Below, in pieces: positions 7,580 to 14,410 of a stretch of DNA of 46,322 nt. The position numbers were made by a program, and so were the translations under genes. The notes beneath the pieces are model-generated. The model searched no databases and was not told the origin of the DNA. It saw only the letters and a program-made list of their open reading frames with translations. The stretch is from Xanthobacteraceae bacterium (GTDB lineage: Bacteria; Pseudomonadota; Alphaproteobacteria; Rhizobiales; Xanthobacteraceae). The first letter of the stretch is position 1. The number at the start of each line of letters is the position of its first letter. The stretch is from assembly GCA_030037885.1 (NCBI GenBank), contig JASHPU010000247.1:1-46322 (forward strand), read 5' to 3'.

Positions 7580-8893
7580 ATGACACAGTCGAGCGCCGCC
7601 ACGACAGCCGGCACAAAAAACACAAAATGCCTGGACAAAGCCGGCCGGCCGCTCGTCGCGGTGACCGGGATCGGCGTCGTCACCTCGCTCGGCGTCGGCA
7701 AATCCGATAACTGGAGAAAGTTGACCGGCGGCATTTCCGGCGTGCGGCGCATTTCGCGCTTCCCGACCGAAGCACTGAAGACCACGATCGCCGGCACCGT
7801 CGACGACGTCTATCAGGACTACATGGCGCCGGCCGAGTTGTCGGAACGCATCGCGCTTTTGGCCGGCGAGGAGGCGATCGCGCAATCCGGCATCGGCAGC
7901 AAAGGCCGTTTTCCCGGCCCTTTGTGCCTGGCGCCGCCGCCGCTCGAACTGGAATGGCCGTCGCGTTTCAAGATAGCCGAGATGGCCGCGGCGAATGGCG
8001 AGACCGGCTATCCCGATCTCCTGCGCGTCGCCCGCGATTTTGGCCAAAAATTCGGCGCCTTCCGCTTCGGCATCATTGGCGAGCGCTTGGCCGAGCATTT
8101 CGGCACCGAGGGCTCGCCGATCTCGCTCAACACCGCCTGCGCGTCGGGCGCGACTGCGATCCAGCTCGGGCTCGAAGCGATCCGGCGCGGCGAATGCGAA
8201 GCGGTGCTGGCGATCGGCGCCGACGGCTCGGTCACCCCGGAAGCGCTGGTGCGGTTCTCGCTTCTCTCGGCGCTGTCGACGCAGAACGAGCCGCCGCAGC
8301 AGGCATCGAAGCCGTTTTCCAAGAACCGCGACGGTTTTGTCATGGCCGAAGGCGCCGGCGCGCTCGTGCTGGAGAGTTTGTCGCATGCGCGGGCCCGCGG
8401 CGCGCGCGTGCTCGGCATCATCGAGGGCTGCGGCGAGAAATCCGACTCGTTTCATCGCACCCGCTCGAGCCCGGACGGCAAGCCGATCATCGCCTGCATG
8501 CGCAAAGCGCTTGCCGACGCCGGTGTAGGCCCCGACGCGGTCGATTACATCAACGCCCACGGCACCTCGACGCCGGAGAACGACAAGATGGAGCATTTCG
8601 GCGTCGCCGCCGTGTTCGGCGAGCGCGCCGCGCGCATTCCGATTTCGTCGAACAAATCGATGATCGGCCATACCTTGACGGCAGCGGGCGCCGTGGAAGC
8701 CGCCTTCACCCTGCTCACGCTCGAGCACCAGCGCATTCCGCCGACCATCAATTACAATGTGCCCGATCCGGCCATTGCGCTCGACGTGGTGCCGAACGCC
8801 GCGCGCGATGCGCGCGTTCATCGCGCCATTTCCAATTCGTTCGGCTTCGGCGGCCAGAACGTTTGCGTGGTGATGACGCGGGAGCCGGCATGA
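7580..8893 (+). CDS. fabF1XL: Beta-ketoacyl-ACP synthase FabF1XL
   Basis: A 437-residue condensing enzyme with the complete Cys-His-His triad: Cys187 (NTACASGATA), His327 (NAHGTSTPEND) and His364 (SNKSMIGHTLTAAG). It elongates acyl-AcpXL with malonyl units toward C26-C28. The ATG at 7580 has GAGGGG just upstream; a TTG 27 bases earlier is a poorer start. Compared with ordinary FabF (about 412 residues) it has an N-terminal extension and an insert around residues 107-150 (FPGPLCLAPPPLELEW), a feature of the XL paralogue. The next gene overlaps its stop by ATGA. Confidence 0.92.
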   Translation: MTQSSAATTAGTKNTKCLDKAGRPLVAVTGIGVVTSLGVGKSDNWRKLTGGISGVRRISRFPTEALKTTIAGTVDDVYQDYMAPAELSERIALLAGEEAIAQSGIGSKGRFPGPLCLAPPPLELEWPSRFKIAEMAAANGETGYPDLLRVARDFGQKFGAFRFGIIGERLAEHFGTEGSPISLNTACASGATAIQLGLEAIRRGECEAVLAIGADGSVTPEALVRFSLLSALSTQNEPPQQASKPFSKNRDGFVMAEGAGALVLESLSHARARGARVLGIIEGCGEKSDSFHRTRSSPDGKPIIACMRKALADAGVGPDAVDYINAHGTSTPENDKMEHFGVAAVFGERAARIPISSNKSMIGHTLTAAGAVEAAFTLLTLEHQRIPPTINYNVPDPAIALDVVPNAARDARVHRAISNSFGFGGQNVCVVMTREPA

Positions 8894-9972
8894 CGGGCCT
8901 CGCGCCGGACGCGGAGGCGGAGCGCGCAGCCGCTGCGCCTGCCGGACGCATGCGCGCGCTCACGCTGGTCGCCGACCGCACCATCGAGCTGCGCGAGGCC
9001 GCGCCGCCGCCGGCGCCCGGATCGGGCGAGGCGCAGATCGCCATCAAGGCGCTCGGGCTCAATCACATCGACGTCTGGGGCTGGCGCGGCATGGCATTCG
9101 CCAAGCGCAAGCTGCCGCTCGTGGTCGGCGCCGAAGCCGCCGGCGAAGTGGTCGCCCTAGGCTCCGACGTGAGCGGTTTGCGCCTCGGCGACCGCGTCGT
9201 ACCCTATGGGGCGCTGACCTGCGGCGTCTGCAAAGCCTGCCGCGAGGGCCGCGACAATCTTTGCGAAAACCCGGCCGGCGTCATGGGCTTTCACATCGAC
9301 GGCTTCGCCCGCGATCTCGTCACCATGCCGGCGCGGCTGTTGGTGCCGATCCCGGCCGGCGTCTGTTTCCGCGACGCCGCCTGCGCGCCGATTGCGTTTG
9401 CCACCGTGCAGCACATGCTGTTCGACAACGCCAAGCTCGAGCCCGGCGAAAGCATTTTGGTGCAGGCCGGCGGCTCCGGCGTCGGCAGCGTCGCCATCAA
9501 AATGGCCAAGGCGCTCGGCTGCACCGTATTCACCACGGTCGGCGACGATGCCAAGGCGGAGAAGGCCAAAGCGCTCGGCGCCGATCACGTCATCAATTAC
9601 CGCACCGCGCGATTCGAAGGCGTGGTGCGCAAGCTGACCGGCAAGAAGGGCGTTGACGTCGTGTTCGAACACGTCGGCCCCGACACCTTCAACGGCTCGC
9701 TGTTGTGCCTCAAGCGCGGCGGGCGCCTGGTGACCTGCGGCTCGACCTCGGGGCAATCGACGAATCTCAATCTGTTCCAGCTCTACACCCAGCAATACCG
9801 CATCTTCGGCTCATTCGGCGCCTCGCTGCGCAATATCCGCGAGGGCTTGGCCAAGATGGCGTCCGGCCTCACCCCGGTGATCGACACCGAGCTGGCGCTT
9901 AACGATTTCGAACGCGCGCTGGCGCGCCTCGAAAGCCGCCAGGTCTTCGGCAAAATCATCGTTACGTTCTAA
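8890..9972 (+). CDS. adhXL: Zinc-type alcohol dehydrogenase/enoyl reductase in the VLCFA operon
   Basis: A 360-residue medium-chain dehydrogenase/reductase. It has the structural zinc cysteines CGVCKACREGRDNLCE, the cofactor-binding glycine motif QAGGSGVGSVAIKMA and the quinone-oxidoreductase-like C-terminus. In the rhizobial cluster this gene (annotated as alcohol dehydrogenase, adh2XL) is thought to act in VLCFA synthesis, possibly as the enoyl reductase or in omega-1 oxidation; its reaction is not established. The start is the ATG overlapping the fabF1XL stop; a second ATG at 8950 (MRALTLVADR) is also possible and would remove a weak 20-residue leader. Confidence 0.87.
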   Translation: MTGLAPDAEAERAAAAPAGRMRALTLVADRTIELREAAPPPAPGSGEAQIAIKALGLNHIDVWGWRGMAFAKRKLPLVVGAEAAGEVVALGSDVSGLRLGDRVVPYGALTCGVCKACREGRDNLCENPAGVMGFHIDGFARDLVTMPARLLVPIPAGVCFRDAACAPIAFATVQHMLFDNAKLEPGESILVQAGGSGVGSVAIKMAKALGCTVFTTVGDDAKAEKAKALGADHVINYRTARFEGVVRKLTGKKGVDVVFEHVGPDTFNGSLLCLKRGGRLVTCGSTSGQSTNLNLFQLYTQQYRIFGSFGASLRNIREGLAKMASGLTPVIDTELALNDFERALARLESRQVFGKIIVTF

Positions 9973-10877
9973 TGATCGGACGGCGGGCAAAAATCCTGCT
10001 CGATGCCGGCACCGGCGCCATTGCGGTCGCACTGCTGCGCGCCGTCAAACTCACCAAGCGCCAGCGCGCGGCGAATTTCGCCGGCGCGGCCATGCGCAAG
10101 ATCGGGCCGCTCCTTCCCGAGCACCGCGTCGGCCGCGCCAACCTGCGCGCGGCTTTTCCGGAAAAATCCGATGCCGAGATCGAAAACACCCTCGCCGGCG
10201 TCTGGGACAATCTCGGCCGCGTCGCGGCGGAGTTCGCGCACCTCGATGAATTGCACATCGCAGGCGTGGGACCGCCCGTCGCGGACGACATCACTTACAC
10301 ACCGGAATCGGCGGACCGCTACGAACGCCTGATCAACAGTAGCAAGCCGACGCTCGCCTTTGCCGCCCATCTCGCCAATTGGGAAGTTTCGGCTGTGGGC
10401 GCCAAACTGCTCGGCGCCAATTCGGCCGCGCTCTATCGGCGGCCTAACATCCGCGCCATCGGCGATGCGGTGGTCAAGCTACGCACGCCGCTCATTGGAC
10501 AATTGATCCCGACCGGCCTCGATGCGCCGGTGCGGCTTGCGCGTCTGCTGCAAGCCGGCGTGCATGTCGGAATGCTGGTTGACCAGCATTTCGGCAAGGG
10601 CGTCGAGGTGATCTTCTTTGGCCGACCTTGCAAAGCCAACCCGTTGATTGCGCTCCTCGCCCGGCAGACCGAATGTGCTATTCGAGGTACTCGCGTCGTC
10701 CGGCTGCCCGACGGCAATCGTTTCCGCTGCGAGATTACCGATCCGATCGAACCGCCACGCGATGCCGACGGACGCATCGACATCAAGGGTACCATGCAGG
10801 CGATTACCGCAATCATCGAAGGCTGGGTGCGCGAGCATCCCGAGCAATGGCTGTGGTTGCACCGGAGGTGGAGGTGA
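9972..10877 (+). CDS. lpxXL: Lipid A very-long-chain acyltransferase LpxXL
   Basis: A 301-residue inner-membrane acyltransferase of the LpxL/HtrB family that transfers the VLCFA from AcpXL to the lipid A precursor. The HX4E motif is AAHLANWEVSA, followed by the conserved blocks ALYRRPNIRAIG and GMLVDQHFGKGVEVIFFG. The C-terminus EHPEQWLWLHRRWR is characteristic of the family. Its ATG shares the last base of the adhXL stop (TAATG), so translation is coupled. It is the last gene of the operon, convergent with the radical SAM gene 40 bases away. Confidence 0.92.
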   Translation: MIGRRAKILLDAGTGAIAVALLRAVKLTKRQRAANFAGAAMRKIGPLLPEHRVGRANLRAAFPEKSDAEIENTLAGVWDNLGRVAAEFAHLDELHIAGVGPPVADDITYTPESADRYERLINSSKPTLAFAAHLANWEVSAVGAKLLGANSAALYRRPNIRAIGDAVVKLRTPLIGQLIPTGLDAPVRLARLLQAGVHVGMLVDQHFGKGVEVIFFGRPCKANPLIALLARQTECAIRGTRVVRLPDGNRFRCEITDPIEPPRDADGRIDIKGTMQAITAIIEGWVREHPEQWLWLHRRWR

Positions 10878-10917
10878 GGCACCGCGGACCCGGAGCGCGC
10901 CGAGCGGTCGCCGCACT

Positions 10918-12537
10918 TCAATTCGGAAGATGCGAGCTTGCCTGCCCGACCGGCACGCGCGGTTCGATGACAACCGGCTCGATTGCAGCGATCATGCCCT
11001 CGATGCGCGCGATCACGTCGCGTGAGAACGGTCCGACGTCCTGGTAAAGCGCCATCAACAACAAGATCCGGCGGGTCGAATCCCGATTGCTCGCAACGCA
11101 CTGGGCCAGCGTGCGACCGAACAGCTCGCGCGGTTCTGGCAGGTTTGAAATGATCCGATGCAACATTTCGATATTGCCGGAATCGCCCCGCGAATCCTGT
11201 GCGCGCGTCCGCCGCTTGCGGCGGCAATTGTCGAGCATCTTCGCCAGACGCTGGAGACGGCCGGCAAAGGCCGCCGGATCATAGATAAGCTGCAGAACGC
11301 GCGCGTAGTCGCCGAGCACTTCCTGCCGCGGCCGCAGCGTCCCGAAGTTGAGGCCCATCGTGCACTGGTCTGCGCTCATCACGTCCTCGCGCCTGAGGTG
11401 CGGATGCAGGCGGCCCGCCTTTTCGAGCCGGCGCGTGAGCTGAGTGTTCGGCAATGCGTAGAGCAGGCCCACCATGCAGACCGGAATAGCCGCTTCCTCG
11501 ATCAGCTCGACCATCGCATCCGCCACCGACTCCGTCTCGCTGTCAAAACCGATGATGAAGCCTGCATGCACAAAAAGACCGGCGGCGTAGATCCTGTGGA
11601 TGCTCTGTGCAATATTACGCCGCGTGTTCTGCTTTTTGCGCATAGCAATCAGCGTCGCGGCGTCGGGACTCTCAATGCCGACAAAAACTCCGACGAAATT
11701 AGCCCGGTTCAACAGGATAAGGAGTTCGTGATCATCGGCCAGATTGATCGAGGCTTCGGTCGTGAACTCGAACGGATAGTCCCGCGCTTCGAGCCACTGT
11801 GCGAGATCCGGAAGGAAAGCCTTGACGGCCTTCTTGTTGCCGATGAGGTTGTCGTCCACGAAGTCGACGAGGCCGCGATAGCCGAGGCGGTAAAGCTCGT
11901 CGAGTTCCGCGAGCATCTGGGCGTTGGTCTTGGCGCGCGGCACGCGCCCGTACAGCTCGATGATGTCGCAGAATTCGCAGGTGAACGGGCAGCCGCGGGA
12001 GAACTGCACGCCGATGTGGAGGTAGTCATCGAATTTCAGGAGATCGAAGCGGGGCATCGGCGTCTTGGTCACATCGACCTGAAATTTCTCCGCCTCGAAC
12101 AGCCCTTCGCGTGCGCCCGCCTCCCAGGCTTCGACGAATTGATCGATGACCCCTTCGGCTTCACCGAGAACGCGAAAATTTGCCGTCTGATAGAGATCGG
12201 GAGACGATGTGACGCTGGGCCCGCCAACGGCAACGGGCTTTCCCCGCGCACGGCATAGGTCGACGACGTCCAGCATGTCACCCGCCTGCGGCAGCATGCC
12301 GCCGGTCAAGACCAGATCGGCCCAGTCCAGATCGTCGCCGGTCAATTCCTCGGTGTTGCGGTTGACCAGCCGAATCGTCCAGGAACGCGGCAAGAGCGCC
12401 GCGACGGTGATCAGGCCCAGCGGCGGCGCCGGATACTTGGCGCCGAAAGCTTTGGACGTCCGCTTGAAACTCCAAAACGTCTCCGCCTCGAAGCGAGGAC
12501 AGACCATGAGCACATTGCAGGCTTGTGCATCCAACAT
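10918..12537 (-). CDS. B12-binding radical SAM protein (DUF4070 type)
   Basis: A 539-residue enzyme with an N-terminal cobalamin-binding Rossmann domain (about residues 8-140), then a radical SAM core with the 4Fe-4S motif CPFTCEFC (Cys183, Cys187, Cys190), then a DUF4070-like C-terminal region (LPNTQLTRRLEKAGRL, FGTLRPRQEVLGDYARV). This architecture is shared with the hopanoid methylases HpnP/HpnR and with uncharacterised relatives. The N-terminal ETFWSFKR...PPLGLITVAALLP looks more like the uncharacterised group. The substrate is unknown; a hydrophobic lipid is a reasonable guess. The mobile element at 12612 lies only 74 bases upstream of the start. Confidence 0.85.
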   Translation of the reverse strand: MLDAQACNVLMVCPRFEAETFWSFKRTSKAFGAKYPAPPLGLITVAALLPRSWTIRLVNRNTEELTGDDLDWADLVLTGGMLPQAGDMLDVVDLCRARGKPVAVGGPSVTSSPDLYQTANFRVLGEAEGVIDQFVEAWEAGAREGLFEAEKFQVDVTKTPMPRFDLLKFDDYLHIGVQFSRGCPFTCEFCDIIELYGRVPRAKTNAQMLAELDELYRLGYRGLVDFVDDNLIGNKKAVKAFLPDLAQWLEARDYPFEFTTEASINLADDHELLILLNRANFVGVFVGIESPDAATLIAMRKKQNTRRNIAQSIHRIYAAGLFVHAGFIIGFDSETESVADAMVELIEEAAIPVCMVGLLYALPNTQLTRRLEKAGRLHPHLRREDVMSADQCTMGLNFGTLRPRQEVLGDYARVLQLIYDPAAFAGRLQRLAKMLDNCRRKRRTRAQDSRGDSGNIEMLHRIISNLPEPRELFGRTLAQCVASNRDSTRRILLLMALYQDVGPFSRDVIARIEGMIAAIEPVVIEPRVPVGQASSHLPN

Positions 12538-12603
12538 AAACTCCCCCCGCCCCTGGCGCAGGGGCGCAGGCTATTTCGAAACGATGCGTAAGTCCATGAA
12601 TCA

Positions 12604-12631
12604 AAATGGCGGGTAGTGGGCTACTTTGATT
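12604..12631 (+). repeat. Left end of mobile element: 8-bp target duplication plus inverted repeat
   Basis: AAATGGCG (12604-12611) is directly followed by GGTAGTGGGCTACTTTGATT (12612-12631). The same 8 bases recur in direct orientation after the inverted partner at the right end. The inverted repeats match at 18 of 20 positions. Confidence 0.88.
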
Positions 12632-12652
12632 GTGGCGGCTGTTTTTACGGGT

Positions 12653-13192
12653 TTATCTGTCGAGGACGTACCAGACGGACAGGTTGCCGTTATAAGTTGC
12701 CCCCTTGGGTTCGCAGGTAATGTGCACGTCGAGGTGAGTGCCTTGCCACGGCAGACCAGCCGGAAGCTGCATCCCAAGGCCAGCAGGAAAATGCTGCTCC
12801 GTGTGCAGAATAGCTGATACGTCGCCGTGAAAGTCAGAGACGCCTGCCGATCCATACCGCAGCGGGGTCAACGGATCATTATTGAAGCTATCCCCAGCGA
12901 AGATCGAGCCGGTGATGGTACGCCACTTCGTCTGCACTGTAGCGTCAGCCGAGACAGCAAGAATACGGATCGGTGTTTTCTCCCAAGCTCCCACGGCGAC
13001 GGCCACATCATTCCAACCCGGAAACTTGTAGTTAGACTGGCCGCATATGCCCCCGAACTCGACAATGCGGCTGCAAATGGCCGGTTCTTTGAGTTCGGCC
13101 TTGGTGTTACCGAAACATTGCACGGCCAATGCCGATCTGGAACTTAGGCAAGTAAGTGCGACTATCACAACGGCACCTGCGCGAATCGTCAT
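12653..13192 (-). CDS. Exported protein of unknown function, cargo of the mobile element
   Basis: A 179-residue protein with a signal peptide (MTIRAGAVVIVALTCLSSR, cleavage likely after ALA) and four cysteines in the mature part (QCFGN, AICSR, GGICGQ, ITCEP) that could form two disulfides. I recognise no family; the many short beta-like segments suggest a secreted beta-sandwich. The ATG at 13192 is chosen because GGGAGGCGAG lies just upstream. This ATG overlaps the TGA of the transposase remnant as ATGA, so the two were once translationally coupled. The stop lies about 20 bases inside the left inverted repeat, so the gene travels with the element. Confidence 0.72.
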   Translation of the reverse strand: MTIRAGAVVIVALTCLSSRSALAVQCFGNTKAELKEPAICSRIVEFGGICGQSNYKFPGWNDVAVAVGAWEKTPIRILAVSADATVQTKWRTITGSIFAGDSFNNDPLTPLRYGSAGVSDFHGDVSAILHTEQHFPAGLGMQLPAGLPWQGTHLDVHITCEPKGATYNGNLSVWYVLDR

Positions 13193-13420
13193 CTGCTCGC
13201 CTCCCATGTTTCTAACACGTCCGCGATATCACTGATTTCCCCAAGCCGGGACGTGACGCCTGCGGCCGTCGCGGGCGTGGTCCGCAGCGTCTTATGGATG
13301 CGAACGAAATTGTAATAGAGAAAAATTGTAATAGAGAAAATGTAGTGCCACCGCATGAGCGTGGTTTTCAATCTTCTTCGAGAAGGCATTTGTGAGCCGC
13401 GTCATGCCGCCCCGGCGCCA
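13189..13420 (-). pseudogene. IS1-family transposase, C-terminal remnant with frameshift
   Basis: The reverse strand reads GGMTRLTNAFSKKIENHAHA, then ALHFLYYNF, then after a frame change NFVRIHKTLRTTPATAAGVT to the stop. This is the C-terminus of IS1-family transposases common in rhizobia. The frame change is caused by a perfect tandem duplication of 16 bases at 13307-13338; removing one copy restores one reading frame. The N-terminal two thirds, with the DDE residues, are missing, so no activity is possible. Confidence 0.8.
13307..13338. repeat. 16-bp tandem duplication that breaks the transposase frame
   Basis: Two perfect copies of AAATTGTAATAGAGAA sit back to back. Sixteen is not a multiple of three, so the duplication shifts the transposase remnant between YYNF and VRIH. 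Confidence 0.9.
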
Positions 13421-13460
13421 ACAACGGGCGGAAAATCTGGCTTCGCTGTGCCGGCCACCG

Positions 13461-13616
13461 CTAATCCCGCTTGCCGTACCTCGCTTGTGCGGCCTTGCGG
13501 GCAATTTCACTGCGGCGTTTCGACGAGAGCTTCCTCGCTCGCGCCCTGCCTCCCTTAAGACCCCCCAAGCGACCCAACTGGACCGCTGCCGGATTTTTAC
13601 TTTGATCTTCTGGCAT
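13461..13616 (-). CDS. Small basic KGG-type protein
   Basis: A 51-residue, strongly basic protein starting MPEDQSKNPAAVQLGRLGG, continuing LKGGRARARKLSSKRRSEIA and ending AQARYGKRD. Proteins of the pattern NPAAVxLGRLGGxKGGxARA are widespread in bacteria, and their Arg/Lys/Ala-rich make-up suggests nucleic-acid binding; no role is established. The frame stays open upstream into the IS200 end, so a longer 84-residue form is possible, but residue 34 matches the usual family start. It sits where the N-terminal part of the IS1-type transposase would be expected. Confidence 0.55.
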   Translation of the reverse strand: MPEDQSKNPAAVQLGRLGGLKGGRARARKLSSKRRSEIARKAAQARYGKRD

Positions 13617-13654
13617 TGGGCGATCTTGGGCGTTTTCGGTCGCCAACTGAACAA

Positions 13655-14160
13655 CCCTCGCCTGTAAGGCGAGGGGTTCAAGATCGGTCGATTTGAAATC
13701 GACTGTCGTCCTCAACTGGCTCGCCCTCCTGCTCGTTGATGTACTCGTTGATCATTTCATCAGTGATCGTGCCGGAGGAAACCGCGAAATACCCTCGCGC
13801 CCACAGATGCCGGCCCCAGTAATGCTTCTTGAGATGTGGAAATTCCTGGAACAGCAGACGCGAACTCGTGCCCTTGAGCCATTGCACGATCTGGCTGATG
13901 TTCTGGTGTGCCCGATAGCTGATGAACATGTGCACGTGATCCGCCGCTACCTTGCCGGAGATGATGTGCAGTTCGTTCTCTACCGCAATCTGCCGCAACA
14001 GGTCGCGCACCCGCGTGGCAACTGCCCCCGTAAGCACGCGCTTGCGGTACTTGGGGCACCACACCACGCGGACCTTCAGGTCGTACTTCGCGTGACTCCC
14101 AAACCGATATCGTCGCATAATGCGACTTCATCTACCCTTCCCTTCGCCTGAAGGCGAGGG
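13655..14160 (-). mobile_element. IS200/IS605-family insertion sequence nested in the larger element
   Basis: A transposase gene flanked by short hairpins of near-identical stem sequence: CCCTCGCCT/AGGCGAGGG at 13655-13675 (right end) and CCTTCGCCT/AGGCGAGGG at 14141-14160 (left end). IS200/IS605 elements lack terminal inverted repeats and use subterminal hairpins of this kind, moving as single-stranded DNA. The exact cleavage points lie a few bases outside the hairpins and are not fixed here. No tnpB/RNA-guided nuclease gene accompanies it. Confidence 0.78.
13678..14118 (-). CDS. tnpA: IS200/IS605-family transposase TnpA
   Basis: A 146-residue Y1 HUH transposase. The metal-binding HUH motif is DHVHMFI, and the nucleophilic tyrosine lies in the C-terminal helix MINEYINEQ. 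The conserved blocks VWCPKYRKRVLTG, VQWLKGTSSRLLFQEFP and WARGYFAVSSG are all present, so the enzyme looks complete and probably active. It ends two bases from the right-end hairpin, as is usual for these compact elements. Confidence 0.93.
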   Translation of the reverse strand: MRRYRFGSHAKYDLKVRVVWCPKYRKRVLTGAVATRVRDLLRQIAVENELHIISGKVAADHVHMFISYRAHQNISQIVQWLKGTSSRLLFQEFPHLKKHYWGRHLWARGYFAVSSGTITDEMINEYINEQEGEPVEDDSRFQIDRS

Positions 14161-14300
14161 TTTGAGTCCCCGGAAGGGGACAATCAACCATGAGTTTGGC
14201 AAACTCGTTAAGATCGCGCGGGCGTTTGGGACGCTTCGGGGCCATAGTCGCAATATGCCAACACTGGCGATTCGATACCAGCGGCATTTGAATTGTGGCA

Positions 14301-14328
14301 AATCAAACTGGCCCACTACCAAATGGCG
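14301..14328 (-). repeat. Right end of mobile element: inverted repeat plus 8-bp target duplication
   Basis: AATCAAACTGGCCCACTACC (14301-14320) is the inverted partner of the left end, followed at once by AAATGGCG (14321-14328), the direct copy of the left flanking octamer. The 82 bases from here to the next gene hold no other recognisable signal. Confidence 0.88.
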
Positions 14329-14410
14329 AAAGCGCACCGACGGTGGCGGTAAGAATTGCGCGACGGGCCGGGTTGGACTAGCCGAGCGCATCCGCGATAA
14401 TGGCTGACGC

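Larger units (their letters stand above)
12612..14320. mobile_element. Transposase-defective IS1-family-like element carrying a cargo gene
   Basis: A 1709-bp insertion bounded by 20-bp inverted repeats starting GGTAGTGGGC at both outer ends and flanked by the perfect direct repeat AAATGGCG. An end starting GGT and an 8-9 bp duplication fit the IS1 family, and so does the transposase remnant inside. From left to right it holds an exported-protein gene, the broken transposase C-terminus, a small basic KGG-type gene and a complete IS200/IS605 element. With no full IS1-type transposase it could move only if a related element supplies one. Confidence 0.82.

Noticed and set aside
7511-8821. A 436-residue antisense frame over fabF1XL
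   Set aside because: Arg/His/Gly-rich shadow with no motifs, while the plus strand has full ketosynthase signatures.
14120-14407. A 95-residue open frame spanning the right end of the mobile element
   Set aside because: It runs across the IS200 hairpin, the inverted repeat and the target duplication, with no family features.
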